NCBI RefSeq assembly: GCF_017814915.1
Contig: NZ_JAGIPZ010000002.1
Location: 155,084 to 219,083, forward strand
Source: Herbaspirillum sp. LeCh32-8
GTDB taxonomy: Bacteria; Pseudomonadota; Gammaproteobacteria; Burkholderiales; Burkholderiaceae_D
DNA length: 64,000 bases
Direction of reading: 5' to 3'
This document shows, one piece after another, positions 56,703 to 64,000 of the stretch. How positions within the stretch are numbered: position 1 is the stretch's first letter; each line of letters opens with the position of its first letter. Both the position numbers and the translations under genes were made by a program. The notes below the pieces were generated by a model. It was not told where the DNA came from. It ran no database searches and worked only from the letters and a program-made list of their open reading frames with translations.

Positions 56703-57584
56703 TCAGGCTTGCGCCGAGACACCCTCGGCCGCGGCGCGTTGCCTGGGCGCGCAGTGCGGGCACGATTTGCCCGGCACGTAGTCGGGCGACAGCTGCTCGC
56801 GCGGCGACACCACGGCGCGGCAGGCGAAGCATTGCGCGGTCTGGCTTTCCTTCAGGTCGGGGCTCAGCGCGGTGCGGTAGTCGAACACGAAGCAGTCGCC
56901 GCTGTAATGCGCGCCGCCGACTTCTTCAAAATACTTGAGGATGCCGCCTTCGAGCTGGTAGACGCTGTCGTAGCCGATGTTTTGCATGTGGATCGCGGCC
57001 TTCTCGCAGCGGATGCCTCCGGTGCAGAAGGTCACCACGGTCTTGCCCTCGAAATCGGCCTTGTGGTCTTCGATCACCTGGGGAAACTCGGTGAACTTGC
57101 TGATGCGGTAGTCGACCGTATTGTCGAAGGTGCCCACATCGACCTCGAAGCCGTTGCGGGTGTCCACCATCACCACCGGCTTGCCGGCATCGTCATGGCC
57201 CTGGTCCAGCCAGCGCTTCAGATCCTTGGGCTCGACGAAAGGCGCGCGGCCGTCTTCCGGCTTGATCAGCGGATGCTTCATCGTGATGATCTCGGCCTTG
57301 AGCTTGACCAGCATGCGGGTGAAGGGCTGCTTCTCGGAGAAGCTTTCCTTGACGATGATGTCGGTGAAGCGGGCATCGGCGCGCAGCCAGGTCAGGTAGG
57401 CGTCGATCTCGTGGCGCAGCCCGGCCAGGAACATGTTGATGCCCTCGGGCGTGAGCAGGATGGTGCCGCGCAGGTTGTTTTTTTGGCAAATCTCCAGAAA
57501 TTCGGCGCGCTTCTCGGCGGTGTCGTCGAAGCTGATGAATTTGTAGGCGGCGATATTGACGTAAGGTGTATCCGGGGACTGCAT
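56703..57584 (-). CDS. trhO: tRNA uridine(34) hydroxylase TrhO (rhodanese-like, YceA)
   Basis: A 293-residue protein. The N-terminal ferredoxin-like domain is followed by a rhodanese domain with the active-site loop [10 protein letters not shown], and a C-terminal Cys-rich part with CFACRAVVS and SCPHC. TrhO introduces oxygen at C5 of uridine 34 in tRNA to start 5-methoxy/carboxymethoxyuridine formation. The order matches E. coli YceA but with a shorter tail. It stands alone and divergent from dnaE, with a TATAAT on the minus strand at 57617-57622. Confidence 0.92.
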   Translation of the reverse strand: MQSPDTPYVNIAAYKFISFDDTAEKRAEFLEICQKNNLRGTILLTPEGINMFLAGLRHEIDAYLTWLRADARFTDIIVKESFSEKQPFTRMLVKLKAEIITMKHPLIKPEDGRAPFVEPKDLKRWLDQGHDDAGKPVVMVDTRNGFEVDVGTFDNTVDYRISKFTEFPQVIEDHKADFEGKTVVTFCTGGIRCEKAAIHMQNIGYDSVYQLEGGILKYFEEVGGAHYSGDCFVFDYRTALSPDLKESQTAQCFACRAVVSPREQLSPDYVPGKSCPHCAPRQRAAAEGVSAQA

Positions 57585-57616
57585 GATTCTTTGCTCTAAG
57601 TCTTTGAATTGTCAGC

Positions 57617-57622
57617 ATTATA
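57617..57622 (-). promoter_or_regulatory. Probable -10 of the trhO promoter
   Basis: On the minus strand a perfect TATAAT lies 32 bases before the trhO start. The -35 is unclear. Confidence 0.45.
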
Positions 57623-57786
57623 TACGTGCGAGGGGTGTTGCCGCAGCTATTTGCCGCATCCCTGATGCAGATCAAGCGGGCTTGCCGCGGGGTATGGCGG
57701 CGGTCGCGCCGGGCGTCGTCGGTCGCTCGTAAAAAGCGGGCAAACCGGGGCCGGCCGGATTCCAACCTCCGGTAAAATGTGACCCT

Positions 57787-60700
57787 ATGACTACACCGCA
57801 ATTCGTACACCTCCGGATGCACTCGGAGTACTCCATCGTCGACGGCCTGGTGCGTATCGACGACATCGTCAAGGCCGCCGCCAAGGATGGCCAGGCCGCC
57901 CTGGCCATCACCGACCTGGCCAACCTGTTCTGCATGGTGCGCTTCTACAAGGAAGCCCGCGGCAAGGGCGTCAAGCCCATCGCCGGCTGCGACCTGTGGA
58001 TCACCAATGACGCCGACCGCGAGAAGCCGTTCCGCCTCCTGGTGCTGATCAAGAGCCGCCACGGCTACCTGCAGCTGTGCGAGTTGCTGTCCGAGGCCTG
58101 GCTCAACAACCAGTACAAGGGCCGCGCCGAAGTGCGCATGGAATGGCTGGACGCGCTGCGCCACCAGGAAGGCGGCAACGGCCTGATCGCGTTGTCGGGC
58201 GCCTCGCAGGGCGACATCGGCCAGGCCATCGACAACGGCAACATGGCGCTGGCAGAAGAATGCGCCAAGCGTTGGGCGGCGATTTTCCCGGGCTCGTTCT
58301 ATCTCGAGCTGCAGCGCGCCGGCCAGGCCAACATGGAAGTCCAGGTGCGCCAGACCGTAGCGCTGGGCGCCAAGCTGGGCCTGCCCAGCGTGGCCACGCA
58401 CCCGATCCAGTTTCAGAGCGCCGAAGAATTCATCGCCCACGAGGCGCGCACCTGTATCGCCGAAGGCGAGATCATGGCCAACGCGCGCCGCGTGCGCCGC
58501 TTCAACGACCAGCAATACTTCAAGTCGCAGGCCGAGATGGCCGAGCTGTTCGCCGACCTGCCGGGCGCCATTGCCAACAGCGTGGAAATCGCCAAGCGCT
58601 GCAACCTGGTGCTGCAGCTGGGCAAGCCGCAGCTGCCGGACTTCCCCACGCCGGACGGCATGACCATCGACGACTTCCTGGTGGCCCAGACCAAGGCCGG
58701 CCTGGAAGACCGCCTGAAGCACCTGTTCCCCGACGAGGCCGAGCGCGAGAAGCAGCGCCCGCGCTATGAGGCGCGTCTGGAGTTCGAGAACAACACCATC
58801 ATCAAGATGAAGTTCCCGGGCTACTTCCTGATCGTGGCCGACTTCATCCAGTGGGCCAAGAACAACGGCGTGCCGGTCGGCCCGGGACGGGGTTCCGGCG
58901 CCGGCTCGCTGGTGGCGTATTGCCTGTTGATTACCGACCTGGACCCGCTGCGCTACAACCTGCTGTTCGAGCGCTTCCTGAACCCCGAGCGGGTATCGAT
59001 GCCCGACTTCGACATCGACTTTTGCCAGGAAGGCCGCGACCGCGTCATCCAGTACGTGAAAGATCGCTACGGCAAGGAGGCGGTCTCGCAGATCGCCACC
59101 TTCGGCACCATGGCCGCCAAGGGCGCGGTGCGCGACGTGGGTCGCGTGTTGGACCTCGGCTACAACTTCTGCGACGGCATCTCCAAGCTGATCCCGTTCA
59201 AGCCCGGCAAACTGGTGACGCTGGCCGACGCCATCGAGGAAGAGCCGCTCCTGAAGGAGCGGCTCGAGAACGAAGAAGAAGTGAAGCAGCTGATGGGCCT
59301 GGCCCAGCAGGTCGAAGGCATCGCCCGCAACATCGGCATGCACGCGGGCGGCGTGCTGATCGCCCCCGGCAAGCTGACCGATTTCTGCCCGCTCTACACC
59401 CAGGGCGGCGACGCCGGCGTGGTGTCGCAGTACGACAAGGATGACGTGGAGGCGGTCGGCCTGGTGAAGTTCGACTTCCTGGGCCTGACCACGCTGACCA
59501 TCCTCGACCGCGCGGTGCGCTACATCCGCATGCTCGATCCGGCCAATGCCAACTTCGAGCTGGAGACGCTGCCGCTGAACGACCGCCCGTCCTACGAGCT
59601 GCTGACCAAGGCCAAGACGGTCGCCGTGTTCCAGCTTGAAAGCCGCGGCATGCAGGGCATGCTGAAGGACGCGCGTCCCGACCGCTTCGAGGACATCATC
59701 GCGCTGGTGGCCTTGTATCGCCCGGGCCCGATGGATCTGATTCCCGACTTCTGCAAGCGCAAGCACGGCGAAGCCTTCGACTATCCCGACCCGCGTACCG
59801 AGGGCATCCTCTCCGAGACCTACGGCATCATGGTGTATCAGGAGCAGGTGATGCAGATGGCGCAGGTGATCGGCGGCTACTCGCTGGGCGGCGCCGACTT
59901 GCTGCGCCGCGCGATGGGCAAGAAGAAGGCCGAGGAAATGGCCAAGCACCGCGAGCTGTTCCGCGAGGGCGCGGCCAAGAACGGCCTGTCCACCGAGAAG
60001 GCCGACGAGATCTTCGACTTGATGGAAAAGTTCGCCGGCTACGGCTTCAACAAGTCGCACGCCGCCGCCTACGCGCTGCTGTCGTACTACACGGCCTACC
60101 TCAAGGCCCACCATCCCGCCGCGTTCATGGCCGCCAACTTGTCGCTGGCCATGGAAGACACCGACAAGGTCAAGATCCTGATCGAGGATTCGCTCGACAT
60201 CTGCAAGCTGACCATCCTGCCGCCGGACATCAACCAGTCCGACTACCGCTTCATGCCGGTCGGCGAGCCCGGCAAGAAGGCCACGCAGGTGCGCTACGGC
60301 CTGGGCGCGGTCAAGGGCGCCGGCCAGAATGCGATTGAATCCATCATCGAAGCGCGCAAGAGCGGCCCGTTCAAGGACCTGTTCGACTTCGCCAAGCGCG
60401 TCGACAAGAAACAGATCAACCGCCGCACCATCGACTCGCTGATCCGCGCCGGCGCCTTCGACTGCTTCAAGGTCGACCGCGCGGTGCTGCAGGCCTCAGT
60501 CAACCTGGCCTGGGAAAGCGCCGAGCAGGCCGAGAAATCGGCCAACCAGGTCAGCCTCTTCGGCGGCGACGACAGCGACCTCGAAGCGCCCCTGGAATAC
60601 GTGCAGGTGCCGCCGTGGAGCGACAAGCAGCGCCTGACCGAAGAGAAGGGTGCACTCGGCTTCTACCTCTCGGGTCACCTGTTCTCGGCCTACGAAAAGG

Positions 60701-61245
60701 AAGTGCGGCGCTTCGTGCGCACCAAGATCTCCAACCTCGAACCCTCGCGCGAGCCGCGCAGCCTGGCCGGCATCATCACCGGCGTACGGGTGCAGATGAC
60801 CCAGCGCGGCAAGCTGGTGATCTGCACGCTGGACGACGGCACCGGCATCATCGAGGCCAGCATCTACAACGAGGTGTTCGAGCCGTTCAAGAGCATCATC
60901 AAGGAAGACGAGCTGCTGGTGGTGCAGGGGCGCGTCTCGGAAGACCGCTTCAACGGCGGCCTGCGCGTGTCCGTCGAGAAGGTCATGGACCTGGGCGCGG
61001 CGCGCATCCAGTATGGCGTGCGCATGGTGGTCTCGATCAACAAGGCGGTCGACGCCAACCTGCTGCGCGACACCTTGTCATCGCACCGCCAGGACCAGGG
61101 CCTGCCGTTCGTGATGCGCTACCTGCAGCCGGACGCCGGCTGTGAGGTAGTGCTGGGCGACGCCTGGCGCGTCAATCCCAGCGACAGCCTGCAGAGTTCG
61201 CTGGTGGCGTCGTTCGGCAAGGAAGCCGTTGTGGTGGAGTATTGA
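57787..61245 (+). CDS. dnaE: DNA polymerase III subunit alpha
   Basis: An 1152-residue replicative polymerase. The PHP domain opens with FVHLRMHSEYSIVDGL and continues with TDLANLFCMVRFYK. The palm has the catalytic acids in PDFDIDFCQEGRD and GRGSGAGSLVAYCL. The fingers, HhH, OB-fold and C-terminal domains follow, with GYGFNKSHAAAYALLSYYTAYLKAHHP. The length is close to E. coli DnaE (1160). The start is the ATG at 57787; a TAAAAT at 57773-57778 sits only nine bases upstream, so the mRNA may have almost no leader. No Shine-Dalgarno is visible. Confidence 0.98.
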   Translation: MTTPQFVHLRMHSEYSIVDGLVRIDDIVKAAAKDGQAALAITDLANLFCMVRFYKEARGKGVKPIAGCDLWITNDADREKPFRLLVLIKSRHGYLQLCELLSEAWLNNQYKGRAEVRMEWLDALRHQEGGNGLIALSGASQGDIGQAIDNGNMALAEECAKRWAAIFPGSFYLELQRAGQANMEVQVRQTVALGAKLGLPSVATHPIQFQSAEEFIAHEARTCIAEGEIMANARRVRRFNDQQYFKSQAEMAELFADLPGAIANSVEIAKRCNLVLQLGKPQLPDFPTPDGMTIDDFLVAQTKAGLEDRLKHLFPDEAEREKQRPRYEARLEFENNTIIKMKFPGYFLIVADFIQWAKNNGVPVGPGRGSGAGSLVAYCLLITDLDPLRYNLLFERFLNPERVSMPDFDIDFCQEGRDRVIQYVKDRYGKEAVSQIATFGTMAAKGAVRDVGRVLDLGYNFCDGISKLIPFKPGKLVTLADAIEEEPLLKERLENEEEVKQLMGLAQQVEGIARNIGMHAGGVLIAPGKLTDFCPLYTQGGDAGVVSQYDKDDVEAVGLVKFDFLGLTTLTILDRAVRYIRMLDPANANFELETLPLNDRPSYELLTKAKTVAVFQLESRGMQGMLKDARPDRFEDIIALVALYRPGPMDLIPDFCKRKHGEAFDYPDPRTEGILSETYGIMVYQEQVMQMAQVIGGYSLGGADLLRRAMGKKKAEEMAKHRELFREGAAKNGLSTEKADEIFDLMEKFAGYGFNKSHAAAYALLSYYTAYLKAHHPAAFMAANLSLAMEDTDKVKILIEDSLDICKLTILPPDINQSDYRFMPVGEPGKKATQVRYGLGAVKGAGQNAIESIIEARKSGPFKDLFDFAKRVDKKQINRRTIDSLIRAGAFDCFKVDRAVLQASVNLAWESAEQAEKSANQVSLFGGDDSDLEAPLEYVQVPPWSDKQRLTEEKGALGFYLSGHLFSAYEKEVRRFVRTKISNLEPSREPRSLAGIITGVRVQMTQRGKLVICTLDDGTGIIEASIYNEVFEPFKSIIKEDELLVVQGRVSEDRFNGGLRVSVEKVMDLGAARIQYGVRMVVSINKAVDANLLRDTLSSHRQDQGLPFVMRYLQPDAGCEVVLGDAWRVNPSDSLQSSLVASFGKEAVVVEY

Positions 61246-61282
61246 TGTTCTCGACAGCGATGGCCGCAGTGGGGGCTGACAC

Positions 61283-62539
61283 TTGAGCAAGTCGTTCCTC
61301 AACGGGGGCATCGCCTTGTTGCTGCTGCTGTTCTCCACGCTGGCGCTGATCGTCCCTGATCTGTCCAACGCCTGCCTGTTCCTGCTGGTGCTGTGCGGCG
61401 CGGCCAGCCTGCTGATGCCGGCGTCTCCTCAAGCGCTCCCGCGCGCCGTCGTGTGGCGGCGTTACTGGCCGCTCCTTCTTGCGCTGGCGCTGCCGGCCCT
61501 TGCCGTACTGCTGCATCAGGTCGGGGCCGGCGACTACAACGGACGCGACTACGACCGTCCGTTGCGCCTGGCCATGTTCCTCTTCGTTTTCCTGGCGGTG
61601 CGCCGGTTGCCCGCCGGGCGGCTGGACTGGTTGCCGTGGGCCTGGACGTTGGCCGCGGTGCTTGCCTGCGGCAAGGCCTGGATCGTCACCGACGGCGGCA
61701 GCATCCCCAATACCGGCAGCCTGGGCTTCGTGCCGGGCGTGGTGTTTTCCAATGTGGCGCTGCTGTTGGGCGTGTGGCTGCTGTTGTCGTTGCGCCTCGG
61801 TCAAAGTCGCTGGCTGCTGGTGTGCAAGCTGATCGGCATCGTCGCCGCCTGTTACGTGACCTTCATGATCAAGACCCGGGGCACCTGGCTGGCGTTGCCG
61901 TTCTTTGCAGTTTTCTTCGTGTGGTACCTGCGGTCGCTGAAAGCTTGGCAAAAAGCCGCGATCCTGCTGATTCCGCTGGTGCTGCTGGGCGCCGGCGCCA
62001 TGCGCAGCGACGCCGTCGGCGAACGTCTGGCCGGCGTGCGCAACGATTTGACGGCGTATGCCGATGGCGGCAATCGCGACACCTCGGTCGGCCAGCGGCT
62101 GGAAATCTGGCGCGCCTCCTGGCTCATGTTCCGTGAGCAGCCCTTGTGGGGCGTGGGACGGCAACAGTTCAAACCGGAGCTCTACCGTCTGGCAGGGGAA
62201 GGAAAGGTCAGCGCGTCGATTGTCGAGCTGCCGCATGCGCACAACGGCTTGATGTTCCAGATGGCCTTGTGGGGCAGCGGCGGATTGATCGCCTGGATGC
62301 TGGTCTACCTGGCGCCGATGGTCTATTTCGCGCGTGCGCTGCGGCACGCCGACGACGTGGTGCGGACATGGGCCGCCATGGGCATGTGCCTGTGCATCGG
62401 CTTCATGGTGTTCGACATGACCGACGTCATGTTCTTCTGGGTCATCCTGAATGGCTTCTACGCAATCAGCCTGGCGATCTTCCTGACGGCCATCGACCAC
62501 CGCAAGGCGGCCTTGCCGGCTGACCCGTCCGGCGTCTGA
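61283..62539 (+). CDS. waaL: O-antigen ligase family protein
   Basis: A 418-residue polytopic membrane protein with about 11-12 hydrophobic segments. The Wzy_C/WaaL region has RLEIWRASWLMFREQPLWGVG and the periplasmic His in LPHAHNGLMFQMALWGSGGL. WaaL joins O-antigen to lipid A-core. The TTG at 61283 is taken as the start because the first hydrophobic segment begins ~8 residues later and a G-rich Shine-Dalgarno-like GGGGG lies upstream. The first in-frame ATG would remove the first membrane helix. It lies 37 bases after dnaE. The neighbouring heptosyltransferase supports an LPS locus. It could also be a polymerase (Wzy). Confidence 0.82.
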   Translation: MSKSFLNGGIALLLLLFSTLALIVPDLSNACLFLLVLCGAASLLMPASPQALPRAVVWRRYWPLLLALALPALAVLLHQVGAGDYNGRDYDRPLRLAMFLFVFLAVRRLPAGRLDWLPWAWTLAAVLACGKAWIVTDGGSIPNTGSLGFVPGVVFSNVALLLGVWLLLSLRLGQSRWLLVCKLIGIVAACYVTFMIKTRGTWLALPFFAVFFVWYLRSLKAWQKAAILLIPLVLLGAGAMRSDAVGERLAGVRNDLTAYADGGNRDTSVGQRLEIWRASWLMFREQPLWGVGRQQFKPELYRLAGEGKVSASIVELPHAHNGLMFQMALWGSGGLIAWMLVYLAPMVYFARALRHADDVVRTWAAMGMCLCIGFMVFDMTDVMFFWVILNGFYAISLAIFLTAIDHRKAALPADPSGV

Positions 62540-62609
62540 GCGCCGCAAGCCATTGGCCGGCGACGGCTGCCTTCACGAATTCACGAACACGCCGACGGCG
62601 ATATCCGCG

Positions 62610-63707
62610 CTAGTGCAGCAGGGCGGCGTTTTGCGCCGTGGGCTGCGTGTGCGCGGCGCTTTCGTTCGCTTTTTCTTGCGACCACTGCAGCACGATCTGC
62701 GCCGTTTGTTCGGGAGAAATCTCCTTCATGCAATTGCAGGTGCGGCTGGTATTGGTGGCGCACTCGGCGCACGCGTGGTTGCTGCAGAGGTTGACCGAAT
62801 GCTCGCCCAGCGCCGCCCAGCGACCCGGATGCATGGGCCGCGTGGGCGGAAACAGGCCGATGGTGTGTTTTCCCAGCGCGCCGGAAAGATGCAAGGGACC
62901 GGTTCCGCTGGCAATCAGCGCATCGCTCTCGTTGATGAACACGGCCAATTGTTCCAGGCTGAAACGACCGCACACATCGGTGACGTTGGGCTGCGCCAGC
63001 AATGACGCCGCATTGGCGCGCAGCCATTCGCCCTCCGCCGCGCTGCCGGTCAGCCAGATCCTGATGCGATGATCCGTCGCCAGCAGTCGCGCCAGCTGCT
63101 CGAAATGCTCGACCGGCCATTCCCTCCCATGACCGTTCGAGCGCGGATGAAAAATCAGGTTGAAATGCTCGCCGCAAAGCAGGGAGCTCATTCCCTGGTC
63201 CGGCGTCGGCAGGTCGAAGTGCTGATAGTGGGAGACTTCCTCCAGCGTCGGTATGGCGTCGTCGCCGAAGGGTTTGAGGAATTCGAAATTGATCTGCGCT
63301 TCATGATGATCCGTCAGGCGCTTGCTGAATCGGACCCATCGGTTGCAGAACAGCATCAGGTAGAGCTTCTGTCGCGCATTGCCGATCCGGTTGCGGATGC
63401 CCGCGCGAAAGGCCGCATGCACCAGCATCCGGTTGGGTTGGGCGAAGATGACCGTGTCGATGTCGGAGTTTTTGAAGAAGGCCACCGGATCCTGCTCGAT
63501 GTCTTCCAGCACGACGACCTCATCGATGCAACTGCTGAGCTTGGCGACATCGGCCACGTAGCTGCGGCAGAGCAGGCTGATCCGGGCGCCGGGGTTCAGT
63601 TCATGCAGCCGTTGCGCCATCGGCAGGGTCAGCACCACATCGCCGATGTTGTCGGTGCGGCAGATCAGGATATGCGAGCTACTGATGAGTTTGCGGTGCG
63701 ATGCCAT
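62610..63707 (-). CDS. Glycosyltransferase family 9 (LPS heptosyltransferase-like)
   Basis: A 365-residue cytoplasmic protein of the GT9/GT-B type. The N-terminal ILICRTDNIGDVVLTLPM and the C-terminal SGTGPLHLSGALGKHTIGLF are the two typical regions; the latter binds the ADP-heptose donor. A Cys-rich stretch (CSNHACAECATNTSRTCNC) near the C-terminus resembles the tail of other beta-proteobacterial heptosyltransferases. The start at 63707 is chosen by homology; AGGAAG lies upstream. It is convergent with waaL and in the same direction as the partial gene at the window end. Confidence 0.87.
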   Translation of the reverse strand: MASHRKLISSSHILICRTDNIGDVVLTLPMAQRLHELNPGARISLLCRSYVADVAKLSSCIDEVVVLEDIEQDPVAFFKNSDIDTVIFAQPNRMLVHAAFRAGIRNRIGNARQKLYLMLFCNRWVRFSKRLTDHHEAQINFEFLKPFGDDAIPTLEEVSHYQHFDLPTPDQGMSSLLCGEHFNLIFHPRSNGHGREWPVEHFEQLARLLATDHRIRIWLTGSAAEGEWLRANAASLLAQPNVTDVCGRFSLEQLAVFINESDALIASGTGPLHLSGALGKHTIGLFPPTRPMHPGRWAALGEHSVNLCSNHACAECATNTSRTCNCMKEISPEQTAQIVLQWSQEKANESAAHTQPTAQNAALLH

Positions 63708-63914
63708 GACCTGTCTTCCTTTTGGAGTCTCTGGGGATCCAATATGGAGAGAGGCGAAGCGGCTTCGGTTCCGGGGAAGGCGATAAGTTTGTGTAAAAGC
63801 AGGTAGGGACGGTGCGGTGCGTCTCGTCGATTGCGAGCCGGAGGGGATTTTGTCGGGCGACGGCGACACGGGCAAGACCGCCTCATTATCGCCTCGCCCG
63901 GCGTGGCCGCGATG

Positions 63915-64000
63915 TTACTTCGATGCGCGCTTGCCCAGATAACGCAGATACCAGCGCAGGCTTTCCAGCGGCTTGCCCTGGCGGTACATGAAGCGCGAAT
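63915..64000 (-). CDS. C-terminal end of a partial protein (possible glycosyltransferase)
   Basis: The gene enters from beyond the right edge. The last 27 visible residues end in PLESLRWYLRYLGKRASK followed by a TAA stop at 63915-63917. Basic, aromatic tails of this kind occur in LPS glycosyltransferases, and the position next to a heptosyltransferase fits. Too little is visible to assign a family. Confidence 0.6.
   Translation of the reverse strand, partial: SRFMYRQGKPLESLRWYLRYLGKRASK

Noticed and set aside
57193-60114. 973-residue open frame antisense to dnaE
   Set aside because: It crosses the start of dnaE and trhO, has a Val/Gly/Gln/His-rich composition typical of antisense frames, and matches no family.

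Overview
The window is about 63% GC, gene-dense and chromosomal. Several blocks are typical of Betaproteobacteria: rimP-nusA-infB-rbfA-truB-typA, a DHBP synthase-ribH-nusB cluster, a glucokinase/RpiR fusion, ffs, and dnaE followed by an O-antigen ligase. Protein character and small-gene style suggest Burkholderiales, family Oxalobacteraceae, and resemble Herbaspirillum. That assignment comes from recall, not from a database search. No tRNA, full-length rRNA, CRISPR array, insertion sequence, prophage or plasmid function was seen.

Layout. 1-13.7 kb: mixed housekeeping and accessory genes. These are a nucleoside deoxyribosyltransferase, an AhpD-like protein, exonuclease I (sbcB), two paralogous lipoproteins, an NCS2 nucleobase permease, several small exported proteins, a CorA/ZntB transporter and glnS. 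13.7-15.7 kb: a LytS/LytTR (AlgZ/AlgR-like) two-component pair. 15.9-25.3 kb: ugpQ, a lysine-rich exported peptide, alaS, a NUDIX hydrolase, tusA, a membrane-anchored GltB-like protein and a PAS-GGDEF-EAL protein. 25.7-28.7 kb: scpB and rluB overlap and carry long low-complexity extensions at their junction. 28.9-37.7 kb: the rimP-nusA-infB-rbfA-truB translation/transcription operon, then typA. 37.7-38.2 kb: an AT-richer gap with one strong and one weaker small-RNA candidate. 38.4-43.0 kb: dusA, ribB(X), ribH, nusB and an aminotransferase. 43.2-53.1 kb: a lytic transglycosylase, ubiD, 4.5S RNA, glk-rpiR, a TPR-glycosyltransferase-like protein, a FAH-family hydrolase and rhlE. 53.2-57.6 kb: gluQ and a LysR regulator, divergent from pirin and flavodoxin genes, then trhO. 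57.8-64 kb: dnaE and what looks like the edge of an LPS-core region (waaL, a heptosyltransferase, and the tail of another gene).

Most genes belong to known families. The best candidates for under-described biology are RNA-level. One is a ~67-nt transcript unit at about 37831-37897 with two anti-Shine-Dalgarno-like CU-rich motifs and its own promoter and terminator. Another is an intrinsic terminator between the promoter and the first gene of the rimP-nusA-infB operon. The third is a ~300-nt structured leader ahead of the lytic transglycosylase. Four copies of a short palindromic intergenic repeat are also present. Starts were chosen from ribosome-binding sites and family N-termini. Terminators and promoters were read by eye, without folding or scoring software.
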